Shown piece after piece: positions 8,638-17,905 of a stretch of DNA of 64,000 bases. The stretch's first letter is position 1. Every line of letters begins with the position of its first letter. A model generated the notes under the pieces. The model saw only the letters and a list, made by a program, of their open reading frames with translations, had not been told where the DNA came from and searched no databases. The stretch is taken from positions 558,001-622,000 of the forward strand of contig NZ_JALAHQ010000001.1 of assembly GCF_036983985.1 (NCBI RefSeq), in the 5' to 3' direction. The translations under genes were made by a program, and so were the position numbers. This DNA is from Alishewanella metallidurans (GTDB lineage: Bacteria > Pseudomonadota > Gammaproteobacteria > Enterobacterales > Alteromonadaceae).

Positions 8638-9293
8638 TGTCTTGGCAGCTCTTGCTAGGAGACGAAAAGCAACAGCCATATTTTATTGATCTGTTAGCCA
8701 AGGTAGAGCAAGCAAGATTAGCTGGGCAGGTAATATATCCGCCCCAAACTGACATGTTTAATGCATTTAAACTAACCGAGCTTGATAAGCTAAAAGTGGT
8801 TATTTTAGGCCAAGATCCTTACCATGGGCCGAATCAAGCACACGGTTTAGCATTTTCAGTGCGTAAAGGGGTAAGAGTACCGCCGTCGTTACAAAATATG
8901 TATAAAGAGTTAGCGTTAGAATACCCAGATTTTCAGGTGCCAACGCATGGCCATTTAGCAAGCTGGGCCGAACAAGGTGTATTGTTATTAAATACGGTTT
9001 TAACGGTAGTAGCTACTTTGCCTAATTCACATAGTAAGCTTGGTTGGCAGCGCTTTACCGATAAGGTTATTGAGCAAATTAATGCAGAATGTCATGGTGT
9101 GGTGTTTTTATTGTGGGGCGCGCATGCGCAGAAAAAAGGCCGTATTCTTGACCGGCAACGGCATTATGTATTAGAAGCCCCACATCCGTCGCCGCTGTCG
9201 GCACATCGCGGTTTTCTTGGTTGCAATCATTTTAAACAAACCAACGAGCTGCTAGTTGCCCAAGGAAAACCGCCAATTAATTGGCAAATTTAG
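8637..9293 (+). CDS. ung: Uracil-DNA glycosylase
   Basis: 218 residues, family 1 UDG. The water-activating motif GQDPYHGPNQAHGLAFSV and the C-terminal HPSPLSAHRGF loop that enters the minor groove are both intact. It removes uracil from DNA, starting base excision repair. The gene begins on the thrC stop codon and ends just before a bidirectional terminator. Confidence 0.97.
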   Translation: MSWQLLLGDEKQQPYFIDLLAKVEQARLAGQVIYPPQTDMFNAFKLTELDKLKVVILGQDPYHGPNQAHGLAFSVRKGVRVPPSLQNMYKELALEYPDFQVPTHGHLASWAEQGVLLLNTVLTVVATLPNSHSKLGWQRFTDKVIEQINAECHGVVFLLWGAHAQKKGRILDRQRHYVLEAPHPSPLSAHRGFLGCNHFKQTNELLVAQGKPPINWQI

Positions 9294-9305
9294 CCTAGTT
9301 ATAAT

Positions 9306-9333
9306 AAAAAACGCCCGTAATAACGGGCGTTTT
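9306..9333. terminator. Bidirectional terminator between ung and the DUF3545 gene
   Basis: AAAACGCCCGT-AATA-ACGGGCGTTTT forms an 11-bp hairpin with A tracts on the left and Ts on the right. It can end ung on the plus strand and the small minus-strand gene whose stop is at 9335. Confidence 0.85.
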
Positions 9334-9334
9334 G

Positions 9335-9508
9335 CTATAACTCAATATCTTCTAATTCGGGCTCAATCGCCCAGTCTATATCGCTAAGCTCTTTTTTTAA
9401 GCGGTGTCGTTCTTTAAGTTGTTCTATTTCGCGCCATTTACGCTTTACTGCACGAGGTTTGGCAGCAGGGCGTTCCAACATATTCAGTAAGTCTTCGAAG
9501 CTTTCCAT
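9335..9508 (-). CDS. Small DUF3545-like protein
   Basis: 57 residues beginning MESFEDLLNMLERP. It is highly charged, with a basic helix KRKWREIEQLKERHRLKKEL followed by an acidic tail ending EDIEL. The basic KRKWREIE core and the length match my recollection of DUF3545 proteins of Vibrio/Shewanella-type bacteria; no function is established. The start ATG at 9508 is preceded by GAGAGGCC as ribosome-binding site. It lies downstream of pgi in the same direction and ends at the ung terminator. Confidence 0.75.
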   Translation of the reverse strand: MESFEDLLNMLERPAAKPRAVKRKWREIEQLKERHRLKKELSDIDWAIEPELEDIEL

Positions 9509-9606
9509 AATTTGGCCTCTCTGATTGTTGTTATTATTGTTATCAACAAATTAATTACCACAATTTGCCTAATAATAAAACAACTAAGTGACACAAATAT
9601 GACAAA

Positions 9607-11241
9607 CTACGCGTTATTATTGTTGATTTGGTGTGAAAACAGCTTAATTAATGCTTGGGTTGAGCTATCTAGTGTTTCGGTTCTGTTACCGCTTAATGCC
9701 TGATAAATTGGTCCAGATAGCTGCTTACCTAGCTCAACTCCCCATTGGTCAAAGGAGTTAATGTGCCACAGCACACCTTGACAAAATACTTTGTGCTCGT
9801 ACATAGCGATTAAGGCACCAAGGTAATACGGTGATAATTCTGGCAGTAATAACGTATTGCTAGGTTTATTGCCTGGCGATACCTTATGCGGTGCCAGCAT
9901 GGCAGCATCGGTGTCAGTCATACCGTCAGCTAGGCATTCGTTCATTGCTTCGTCTAAGGTTTTACCCTGCATTAAAGCTTGCGTTTGCGCAAAGCAATGT
10001 GCTGCTAAGCGCTGCTGATGATCGCCTAAGTTATGGGCCGGTTTTATGGGTAATATAAAATCAGCCGGTACCACTAAACGGCTTTGATGCAACAGTTGAT
10101 GATAAGCATGTTGGCCATTTGTGCCGGCATCGCCCCAAATAACAGGTGCTGTTGCCTCTGTTAATATGCGGCCATTTACGTCAACACTTTTGCCATTTGA
10201 TTCCATGTCCAGCTGTTGTACATAAGAGGGTAACAGCCGCAAGTAGTGGCTGTACGGCAGCAGAGCCTGCGCCTGACAGCCATAAGCATTGATATACCAT
10301 ACGCCCAGCAATGCCAATGTTACTGGTAAGTTTTCGCTAAAAGGTGTGTGAATAAAGTGCTGATCCATAGCCTCAGCACCGGCCAATAACTGGGCAAATT
10401 GTTCAGTACCAATCATCAAGGCCACCGGTAAGCCGATGGCTGACCACAACGAGTATCGGCCACCAACCCAGTCCCACATAGGTAAGATATGTTGTTCGAT
10501 AATACCAAACTCAGCGGCAGCACTAATGTTAGATGAGGCAGCCCAAAAATGTTGAACAATAGCTGCACTATCTGCACCATACTGCTTAAACCACTGGCGA
10601 ATAGTTAACGCATTTTGAATGGTTTCTTCGGTACCAAAAGATTTTGAAGCAACTATTGTTAGCGTAGTTTCGGGGTTAAGGTGCTTGATAATGTCAGACA
10701 CTACTGCGCCATCAATATTGCCAGCAAAATGTAATTTCACTGGGCTGCAATGATAAGGCGTTAATGCTTCAACTGCCATCTGTGGGCCAAGTAACGAGCC
10801 GCCAATACCTACCCAAATTAAATCCGTTATTGGCTTGCCGCTGTAGCCTAAATATTGGCCTTGGTGCAACTGGTTAATGAGCGCGGTCACTTGTGCGCGA
10901 CAGGCAAGGATCTGGGCACCCACATCTTCGCCGTCAAGTGTTAAGCCATTAACATCGGCTTTACGTAGCATCATGTGCCAGGCGGCACGGTGTTCGGTAT
11001 TATTAATGCACTCACCGTTAAGCATGGCATTAAGTGTCGGCTTAATTTGGCTTTGTGCGGCCAGTTGTTGTAAAGCTGACCAACTTTGCGTGTTAATGAG
11101 GTTTTTTGAGTAGTCTAGTGTAATACCGCAGGCTGACGCAGAAAAACGAGCGGCACGTACAGGGTCGTTATCAAATGCTTGGCGCAATGAGTCTTGCTGA
11201 GCAGCCAACGTTTTTAACGCCGGCCATGGCGAAACTGACAT
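9607..11241 (-). CDS. pgi: Glucose-6-phosphate isomerase
   Basis: 544 residues, full length. It carries the signatures VGGRYSLWSAIGLPVAL and SFDQWGVELGKQL, with the catalytic-region Glu in MESNGKSVDVNG. It interconverts glucose 6-phosphate and fructose 6-phosphate in the cytosol. It lies 28 bases downstream of the transaldolase gene in the same direction, so the two are probably one transcript linking glycolysis/gluconeogenesis to the pentose phosphate pathway. The start ATG is at 11241. Confidence 0.97.
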   Translation of the reverse strand: MSVSPWPALKTLAAQQDSLRQAFDNDPVRAARFSASACGITLDYSKNLINTQSWSALQQLAAQSQIKPTLNAMLNGECINNTEHRAAWHMMLRKADVNGLTLDGEDVGAQILACRAQVTALINQLHQGQYLGYSGKPITDLIWVGIGGSLLGPQMAVEALTPYHCSPVKLHFAGNIDGAVVSDIIKHLNPETTLTIVASKSFGTEETIQNALTIRQWFKQYGADSAAIVQHFWAASSNISAAAEFGIIEQHILPMWDWVGGRYSLWSAIGLPVALMIGTEQFAQLLAGAEAMDQHFIHTPFSENLPVTLALLGVWYINAYGCQAQALLPYSHYLRLLPSYVQQLDMESNGKSVDVNGRILTEATAPVIWGDAGTNGQHAYHQLLHQSRLVVPADFILPIKPAHNLGDHQQRLAAHCFAQTQALMQGKTLDEAMNECLADGMTDTDAAMLAPHKVSPGNKPSNTLLLPELSPYYLGALIAMYEHKVFCQGVLWHINSFDQWGVELGKQLSGPIYQALSGNRTETLDSSTQALIKLFSHQINNNNA

Positions 11242-11269
11242 ACTCTATTTTCTCCATAAAACGTATTAT

Positions 11270-12220
11270 TTAAAGTGCGAGCTGGATCATCTGCTCTAAT
11301 TTGCGCTGGTCAACAGCAAATTTACGAATGCCTTCAGCAAGTTTTTCCGTTGCCATGGCATCTTCATTTAATGCCCAACGAAATTCGGCTTCGGTTAGTG
11401 TCGCTAAAGCGGGTGCTGCGGCACCTTTATCTTGTAAATGCACAACCAGCTTACCTTGGCGTTGGCTAAGCTCGGCTAACAATGCTGGGCTAATAGTTAG
11501 GCGATCGCAGCCGGCTAACGCGAGCACTTCTTCCGCATTACGAAAACTGGCGCCCATAACCACAGTTTTAAAACCATGGTGTTTATAAAAGCGGTAAATT
11601 TCTTGTACTGACAGTACGCCTGGGTCGGTTTCTGCGCTGTACTCTAACCCAGTATTGGCTTTATACCAGTCTAAAATTCGGCCCACAAAGGGTGAAATTA
11701 AATAAACACCCGCTTCAGCACAAGCGCGGGCTTGTGCCATATGAAATAACAGCGTTAGATTACATTGAATACCTTGCTGCTCTAATAATTTAGCGGCTTG
11801 GATACCTTCCCACGTTGACGCTATTTTTACTAAGATCCGATCTTTGCTAACGCCGTTTTCTTGATACAACGCGATGATTTGCAGCGCTTTGGCAACCGTA
11901 GCGTCAGTGTTAAATGATAAGCGAGCATCGACTTCAGTTGATACCCGCCCAGGCACTAACTTACTAATTGCTGTGCCAACATCCACCGCAAATTTTACTG
12001 ATGCTAGGCTAAGTTGTTCGGCCGCTTGTGTCGCTTTGCTTTTAGCATAGCTAACAGCACTGTTTAACATAGGTTTAGCAAAGTCGAGTTGGCTAGCATT
12101 CAACAGTAGGCTAGGGTTGGTTGTTGCATCTACTGGGCGAAACTGCTCAATGGCGGTAATGTCGCCACTATCAACCACAACAGTAGTAACGGCTTTAAGC
12201 TGGCTAAGTAAGTCACTCAT
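11270..12220 (-). CDS. tal: Transaldolase
   Basis: 316 residues, the TalB-type length. The Schiff-base lysine is in RILVKIASTWEGIQAA, and the N-terminal signature VDATTNPSLLL is present. It transfers a dihydroxyacetone unit between sedoheptulose 7-phosphate and glyceraldehyde 3-phosphate in the non-oxidative pentose phosphate pathway. It is first in a probable tal-pgi operon. Confidence 0.97.
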   Translation of the reverse strand: MSDLLSQLKAVTTVVVDSGDITAIEQFRPVDATTNPSLLLNASQLDFAKPMLNSAVSYAKSKATQAAEQLSLASVKFAVDVGTAISKLVPGRVSTEVDARLSFNTDATVAKALQIIALYQENGVSKDRILVKIASTWEGIQAAKLLEQQGIQCNLTLLFHMAQARACAEAGVYLISPFVGRILDWYKANTGLEYSAETDPGVLSVQEIYRFYKHHGFKTVVMGASFRNAEEVLALAGCDRLTISPALLAELSQRQGKLVVHLQDKGAAAPALATLTEAEFRWALNEDAMATEKLAEGIRKFAVDQRKLEQMIQLAL

Positions 12221-12426
12221 ATTGTTCTATTACCCTATTTTTGGTTACATTCTAGTGAGGCTAAAATTAATAAGCAATTAATGTGGCAGGCATAATGGCA
12301 AAAACCATTTTTATCGTGATATCACCACAATAGCGTTGCGCATAGGAAGTACGTTACTATGCCAACGGGTTAGTGCTGGGAGTATTTCCCTGCTTAGTAT
12401 GTAATATAAATTAACACAGGATCTTG

Positions 12427-14043
12427 ATGATTTTTCAAACCAGTTTCTATAAAAGCAAAAATCTTCTGTTAATTGAAGATTGTGAGCCCGTGCGAGCGTC
12501 AATTAAAGGTATGTTGCAACAAATTGGCTTTGACAATATTACCACTGTTAGTGATGCCGCACAGGCAATGCAACTGGCAAATAAAGATAACTTTGACTTT
12601 ATTTTGGCTGATTTTGATTTAGGTGCGGGTAAGAACGCTCTGCAATTTTTTACCGAGTTAAGCCAACAAGCTTTATTACGTATCGGCTGTTGTGTCCTGT
12701 TAACCAGTGCTGAACCGCGCCGCTTGCCGGTGTTGGGTGTTATTCACGGCGCGCCTGACGCCTTTATACTAAAACCCTTTTCTTATGTTGAGCTAGAAAA
12801 ACGTTTAGCCAAAGCATGGAGTAACCGCGTTAAATTCCGTAAGGTTTATCAGGCATTACGCCAGTATAACTATAAAACCGCGCAGCTAGAGCTAGACCCT
12901 ATTATTAACGCGAAGAACTCAACTTCGTTATTGGCGCTGCGTTTAATGGCCGAAGTGCTCGTGGCTGAAGGCAGTTACAGTGCGGCATTAAAATTATATG
13001 AACAGGTAATACAACAGCGCGATTTTAGCTGGGCCAGATTAGGTCAAGCCGTGGCAACCTTACAAATAGAAGGTTTTGCCGCTGCCGAGTTATTGTTGAT
13101 CCCGTTACTTGAGTTAGATGATATTCGCCCAGAAGCGCTAGAGTGGTTAGCTTGTCTGTATTTACGCCAAAATAACATTGAATTGGCAATAAAACAGTTA
13201 GTCGAGCTACTTAAATTAGATAATTCGCATTTAGCTGCGCATAGCGTTATAGCAAGCAGTTGGTTGTGGCAGGGCCAGCCTGATGAAAGCAGTAAATATT
13301 GGCAAAAATTAATTCAACAATACCGGTTTTCTGCTTTTGATCAGCCCGATTATTATTTTGCCTTAACTCGTATTCAGCTTGAACAAACACTGCGTAGCAA
13401 ACAAAGTGATTTTTTGACCATGCTTAAAAAAACGGTTGATGCACTGGCGATGATGCCGCAAAAGTTAATTAACGAACAGACTGAGCCAGTTACTGCCGTG
13501 CTTCGCGCTCGGCTTATGTTATTGCAAGGTAATATTGCTCAAGCTAAACAACAGTTTTTACAGCTGTCTGCAGAAAAAGTGGTGGCAGAGCCGGCGGCAA
13601 TATTAGATATGGCGAGGTTGGCCTTTGCACTGGGTGATATAAAAAATTCAGAAGCCTACCTTAGCCAATTAAAACAATTTACCCCACAAAAGCCTGATCT
13701 AACGGGTGAGTATCAACGTTTATCTGCAGAGTTTTTGGTAAAACAAGAGCTGCAACTTCGCACCGAGATCCGCCAGTGGAATCAAGCAGGCATGGAACAG
13801 GCACAAGCAGGTAATATACCGCAGGCGATTAGCCAATTACGCCAAGCTTTTATGTTTATGCCTTGTAATACGGCTTTGATCCTTAATTTTCTGCAGACGA
13901 TAAGCCAGCTTCCGGCCGATAGAACACTAAAAGCACTAGCTAAGTTAGCAATGGTCGCACTTGAATTTAGTAATAAAACCGCGGCTAACCAACAACGTTT
14001 AGAGCAGTTATTACCGCAGTTGCCAGAAATGTATTTTGATTAA
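12427..14043 (+). CDS. Response regulator with C-terminal tetratricopeptide repeats
   Basis: 538 residues from the ATG at 12427, which has AGGA 5 bases before it; the overlapping TTG at 12424 is less likely. Residues 1-130 form a receiver domain, with an acidic patch in LLIEDCEP, phospho-acceptor Asp in FILADFDLGAG and conserved Lys in AFILKPFSY. The rest is helical with several TPR-like units (for example EALEWLACLYLRQNNIELAI and ARLMLLQGNIAQAKQQFLQL). No DNA-binding or catalytic domain is seen, so output is probably by protein contact. No kinase gene is adjacent. Similar receiver-TPR proteins occur in Shewanella/Vibrio relatives without a firm function. Confidence 0.85.
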   Translation: MIFQTSFYKSKNLLLIEDCEPVRASIKGMLQQIGFDNITTVSDAAQAMQLANKDNFDFILADFDLGAGKNALQFFTELSQQALLRIGCCVLLTSAEPRRLPVLGVIHGAPDAFILKPFSYVELEKRLAKAWSNRVKFRKVYQALRQYNYKTAQLELDPIINAKNSTSLLALRLMAEVLVAEGSYSAALKLYEQVIQQRDFSWARLGQAVATLQIEGFAAAELLLIPLLELDDIRPEALEWLACLYLRQNNIELAIKQLVELLKLDNSHLAAHSVIASSWLWQGQPDESSKYWQKLIQQYRFSAFDQPDYYFALTRIQLEQTLRSKQSDFLTMLKKTVDALAMMPQKLINEQTEPVTAVLRARLMLLQGNIAQAKQQFLQLSAEKVVAEPAAILDMARLAFALGDIKNSEAYLSQLKQFTPQKPDLTGEYQRLSAEFLVKQELQLRTEIRQWNQAGMEQAQAGNIPQAISQLRQAFMFMPCNTALILNFLQTISQLPADRTLKALAKLAMVALEFSNKTAANQQRLEQLLPQLPEMYFD

Positions 14044-14066
14044 TTACCAATGAGGACGCCTGATTT

Positions 14067-14843
14067 ATGTTGATGTTAGTATCACCGGCCAAAGATCTTG
14101 ATTTTGAACCTAGCGCCAAGACATTAGCGGTAACCCAGCCTGATATGTTAGCGCAAAGCCAGCAGTTGATTGCTATTTGTAAAACACTGACACCTGCTGA
14201 TTTATCCTCCTTAATGCATATTAGCGACAAGCTAGCGGGCTTAAACGTTGCTCGGTTTAGCCAGTGGCAAACGCCTTTTACCGAAGATAATGCCAAGGCC
14301 GCGCTATTTGCTTTTAATGGCGACGTGTATCAAGGGCTTGATGCCAATAGCTTAAACGACGACGATATTAGCTTTGCCCAACAACATTTGCGTATTTTAA
14401 GCGGGCTTTATGGCGTATTACGCCCTCTAGATTTAATGCAGCCGTACCGATTAGAAATGGGCACTAAATTAGCCAATGATAATGGTAAAGATCTCTATGC
14501 GTTTTGGCAGGGCAGTATTACAGAGCAGTTAAACCAACAACTGGCAGTATTAAAATCTGATGTGGTTGTTAACCTGGCTTCACAAGAATATTTTAAAGCG
14601 GTAAAAACTAAGCAATTAAATGCGCGCTTAATCACGCCGGTATTTAAAGACTTTAAAAATGGCCAATATAAAATTATCAGCTTTTTTGCAAAAAAGGCTC
14701 GAGGTTTAATGGCTCGCTATATTATTCAGCAACGTATAACCAGTGCCGGTCAACTAAAAACCTTTGATAGTGCCGGCTACGTGTATAGTGCAGAGCAATC
14801 TAGTGCACAAGAGTTAGTGTTTTTACGTCATAGCGCAGAATAA
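14067..14843 (+). CDS. yaaA: Peroxide stress protein YaaA (DUF328)
   Basis: 258 residues. The N-terminal MLVSPAKDLDF and the internal LRILSGLYGVLRPLDLMQPYRLEMGT are hallmarks of the family. Family knowledge: YaaA is induced by OxyR in E. coli and lowers free iron and DNA damage under hydrogen peroxide. It begins 23 bases after the receiver-TPR gene, with GAGGACG upstream. It ends in a strong terminator hairpin. Confidence 0.95.
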   Translation: MLMLVSPAKDLDFEPSAKTLAVTQPDMLAQSQQLIAICKTLTPADLSSLMHISDKLAGLNVARFSQWQTPFTEDNAKAALFAFNGDVYQGLDANSLNDDDISFAQQHLRILSGLYGVLRPLDLMQPYRLEMGTKLANDNGKDLYAFWQGSITEQLNQQLAVLKSDVVVNLASQEYFKAVKTKQLNARLITPVFKDFKNGQYKIISFFAKKARGLMARYIIQQRITSAGQLKTFDSAGYVYSAEQSSAQELVFLRHSAE

Positions 14844-14868
14844 GCGCTGCGCTGGCGCAGGCTTTTTT
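14842..14868 (+). terminator. Terminator after yaaA
   Basis: AAGC-(G)-CTGCG-CTGG-CGCAG-GCTTTTTT forms a 9-bp stem with one bulged G, a 4-nt loop and a T run. It begins inside the yaaA stop codon. A TACAAT -10-like box follows at 14871-14876, probably for gsk. Confidence 0.7.
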
Positions 14869-14916
14869 GTTACAATGCCGCTCTTTGCTCGTAGCGGCTT
14901 TGCACTGGTGTAACAG

Positions 14917-16215
14917 ATGAAATTTCCCGGCCTGCGTAAAATTAAACATTACTTCCCCGTATCTCAGCCAAAACCTCAGCTACCAAGCTTTGAAGTACGG
15001 CCAGAGCTTGATACCTATATCGTAGGTTTAGACCAAACTATTGTTGACGTTGTCGCAAGCGTGAGTGATGAGTTTTTAACTAAGCACGCTATTCCTAAAG
15101 GTTTATCTAATTTGGTTGCGCATGACAAAGCCAATATTATTTACCAAGAACTGATCAACAATCAGGCAATTTCAGATCACTTTGCTGGTGGCACTATCGG
15201 CAATACTATTCATAATTATTCAGTACTGGCCGATGACAAATCGGTATTACTTGGTGTTATGTCGGCCAATATCGCTTTAGGCTCACCAGCCTATCATTAT
15301 GTGCGTCATACCAGCTCTAAAGTGGATATGAATCATCTGCAAGGCGTATCTGGTGATATAGGTCGTGGTATTACCATGATTACGCCAGACGGTGAGCGCA
15401 CCTTTGTTATTGACCCCAGCGATATGGATGAGCTTTGCCCCGACTATATTCCAAACGATATTATCGCCGGTGCTGCAGCCTTTGTTGTTAGTGCGTACCC
15501 ACTGCGCGCCACTGATAAACCTATTCAGCAAGCGATGTTAACGGCATTAGAAACAGCGAAGGCGCACAATGTGCCTATTGTTATGAGCTTGGGTACCCGG
15601 CATTTGGTAGAAGAAAATCGCGAACTTATTTTATCGACAATAAAAAAATACGTAAACGTAGTGGCAATGAATGAGCTAGAAGCTGAAGCGCTAACGGGGT
15701 TGGTTGACCCGCTGCAATCGGCGGCGGCTATTTTAGATTACACCGATATGGTACTTATTACCGCTGGGCCAGAAGGCCTGTATTTATGCGGCCATACTGA
15801 CGAAAGCGCAAAACGTGAAAGCAGTAACCCGATTAAATCAGCCAGTTTAGCTGATTTTAATCAGTACGAGTTTAGTCGGCCGATGTTGCGCCGTGAATGC
15901 ACTAATCCGTTAAAAGTATTCTCGCACATTAGCCCCTACTTAGGTGGGCCAGAGCGCATTAAAAACACCAATGGTGCTGGCGATGGCGCGTTATCGGCCA
16001 TTTTGCATGATATGGCGGCAAACCATTTTCACAAGCAAGTGCAGCCGTTATCGGGCAAACATGAGCAGCCGTATTTAGCTTATTCCTCATTTGCACAAAT
16101 TTGTAAATATGCAAACCGTGTTAGCTATGAAATTCTTGTCGAAAATGCGTCCAGGTTGTCTAAAGGTTTACCTGAACGCGAAGATGTTTTAGAAGAGGCA
16201 TATTGGGAGCGCTAA
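14917..16215 (+). CDS. gsk: Inosine-guanosine kinase
   Basis: 432 residues, close to the 434 of E. coli Gsk, and the N-terminus MKFPGLRKIKHYFPV is characteristic. It is a PfkB/ribokinase fold, with the anion-hole/catalytic motif in NTNGAGDGALSAIL. It phosphorylates inosine and guanosine for purine salvage. It stands alone, with its own probable promoter after the yaaA terminator, and is convergent with the next gene. The two stop codons flank a shared hairpin. Confidence 0.96.
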   Translation: MKFPGLRKIKHYFPVSQPKPQLPSFEVRPELDTYIVGLDQTIVDVVASVSDEFLTKHAIPKGLSNLVAHDKANIIYQELINNQAISDHFAGGTIGNTIHNYSVLADDKSVLLGVMSANIALGSPAYHYVRHTSSKVDMNHLQGVSGDIGRGITMITPDGERTFVIDPSDMDELCPDYIPNDIIAGAAAFVVSAYPLRATDKPIQQAMLTALETAKAHNVPIVMSLGTRHLVEENRELILSTIKKYVNVVAMNELEAEALTGLVDPLQSAAAILDYTDMVLITAGPEGLYLCGHTDESAKRESSNPIKSASLADFNQYEFSRPMLRRECTNPLKVFSHISPYLGGPERIKNTNGAGDGALSAILHDMAANHFHKQVQPLSGKHEQPYLAYSSFAQICKYANRVSYEILVENASRLSKGLPEREDVLEEAYWER

Positions 16216-16235
16216 GCGGTTAAATAACCGCTTTT
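16214..16235. terminator. Bidirectional terminator between gsk and the GltB-like gene
   Basis: AAGCGGTTAAATAACCGCTTTT is a short perfect hairpin. It begins in the gsk stop codon (16213-16215) and contains the stop of the convergent gene (16220-16222), so two genes end within 10 bases of each other. Confidence 0.7.
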
Positions 16236-17851
16236 AAACCCTGCTCGGTTTCTGTGATATAGCGCTGTGGCATAAAGCTTTCGGCGCTAGCTTCTTGCAT
16301 AGCCTGAGCAAATTTGCTTGGTTTATCTTCCTGCAATAAGCAGCCAGGTAGTAAATTAGAGTAAATTTCATCAAAGCGACGTACTTCTGTTTCACTAACC
16401 CGACGGTAAATGTGCGAGCGATTTAGCTCTGCGGTGTGGGTTAAGCCGGCAGAGGCGATAATTTCCATTGCCGCGTGTACGGTGCCTTTATGAAAGCGAG
16501 CCACACGGTTGCCCTTATCTGGAACATCTAAACCCTTGCTTAGCTTAGGATCTTGCGTGGCCACTCCGGTTGGGCATTTGTTGGTGTTACATACCAGTGA
16601 TTGCACGCACCCTAAGGCGATCATCATGCCGCGCGCGCTATTGCATATGTCAGCGCCAAGCGCGAGATTTTTCACAATATGAAAACCGTTAAATACCTTG
16701 CCGCTGGCAATAACGCGAATATGTTTTTTTAAATCAAAGCCGACTAGTATATCGCAAACAAAAGCTAAGGCTTCGCGCAGAGGCATGCCGACGGAGTTGG
16801 AATACTCCAAAGGCGCAGCGCCCGTGCCGCCTTCGCCGCCATCAACAGTAATAAAGTCAGGGTAAATACCGGTATTTACCATGGCTTTACATAGTGCAAC
16901 AAATTCACTGGTGCGGCCAATAGCAAGTTTAAAGCCCACGGGTTTGCCCTCTGCTAGCTGGCGCAATTGGGCGATAAAATGCATCATCTCCAGCGGCGTA
17001 CTAAAAGCGCTATGTCCTGGCGGTGAATCTACTTCAGTACCTACTTCCACTAAACGAATGCGGGCAATTTCAGCCGTGTTTTTATCTGCCGGCAAAATAC
17101 CACCGTGGCCGGGTTTAGCACCTTGTGATAGTTTAATTTCAATCATTTTAATGCTGGGCAGGGTGGCAACTTTGGCAAAAGATACCGGATCAAACTTACC
17201 TTGTTGATTACGACAACCAAAATAACCGGTACCAATTTGCCACACTAAATCGCCACCGTGTTCTAGGTGGTAATCACTTACGCTACCTTCACCGGTGTTA
17301 TGGTAAAAGCCGCCAATTGCAGCACCTTTATTCAGTGCTCTAATCGCATTATTGCTTAGCGCACCAAAGCTCATGGCTGAGACATTAAAAATACTCGCCA
17401 TATAAGGCTGGGTGCATTGCGGTCCGCCAACTCGAACTCTGGCTTCTGGGTCACTCGCTTTATGATGCAGTGCGGCAATTGAATGGCCAATCCATTCATA
17501 GCCAACACGCTGTGTGTCTAATTTGGTGCCATAGGGGGTAGAGTCGCGGCTGCCTTTAGCGCGTTGATAAATAACGTCACGGTGCATCCGGTTAATGGGC
17601 GTGCCGTCGGTGTCCGATTCAAAAAAATACTGGCGTAAAAATGGCCGAAAATATTCCATTGTCCAGCGGGCATGACCCACTACTGGAAAATTACGCAGTA
17701 AGGTATGCCGTTTTTGCATAATATCGGCAATACCACGAGCAATAATGGGTACGAGTATTATGAGCAGCCACGGTGCCGCTGGCCAAATTAAGCTAAGTAA
17801 ATAAACCGCAAGTAATGAAAACACGGCAAATAAGGCAAAGGTTAAGCGCAT
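16220..17851 (-). CDS. FMN-binding glutamate synthase-family protein
   Basis: 543 residues. Two N-terminal membrane-like segments (about 5-40) precede a TIM-barrel domain like the FMN/synthase domain of GltB. Recognisable stretches are FNVSAMSFGALSNNAI, GAKPGHGGILPADK, FITVDGGEGGTGAAP and CNTNKCPTGVATQDP. The last includes the Cys cluster region of glutamate synthases. The glutaminase domain and a GltD partner are absent. Family knowledge: such stand-alone proteins are common in gammaproteobacteria and their substrate is uncertain. The motifs make the family call firm; the reaction is not assigned. Confidence 0.9.
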   Translation of the reverse strand: MRLTFALFAVFSLLAVYLLSLIWPAAPWLLIILVPIIARGIADIMQKRHTLLRNFPVVGHARWTMEYFRPFLRQYFFESDTDGTPINRMHRDVIYQRAKGSRDSTPYGTKLDTQRVGYEWIGHSIAALHHKASDPEARVRVGGPQCTQPYMASIFNVSAMSFGALSNNAIRALNKGAAIGGFYHNTGEGSVSDYHLEHGGDLVWQIGTGYFGCRNQQGKFDPVSFAKVATLPSIKMIEIKLSQGAKPGHGGILPADKNTAEIARIRLVEVGTEVDSPPGHSAFSTPLEMMHFIAQLRQLAEGKPVGFKLAIGRTSEFVALCKAMVNTGIYPDFITVDGGEGGTGAAPLEYSNSVGMPLREALAFVCDILVGFDLKKHIRVIASGKVFNGFHIVKNLALGADICNSARGMMIALGCVQSLVCNTNKCPTGVATQDPKLSKGLDVPDKGNRVARFHKGTVHAAMEIIASAGLTHTAELNRSHIYRRVSETEVRRFDEIYSNLLPGCLLQEDKPSKFAQAMQEASAESFMPQRYITETEQGLKAVI

Positions 17852-17905
17852 ACTAATTCCATAAACAAATGTTACTTGCGCTTACCTTAGCATATTTAGC
17901 TGCTA

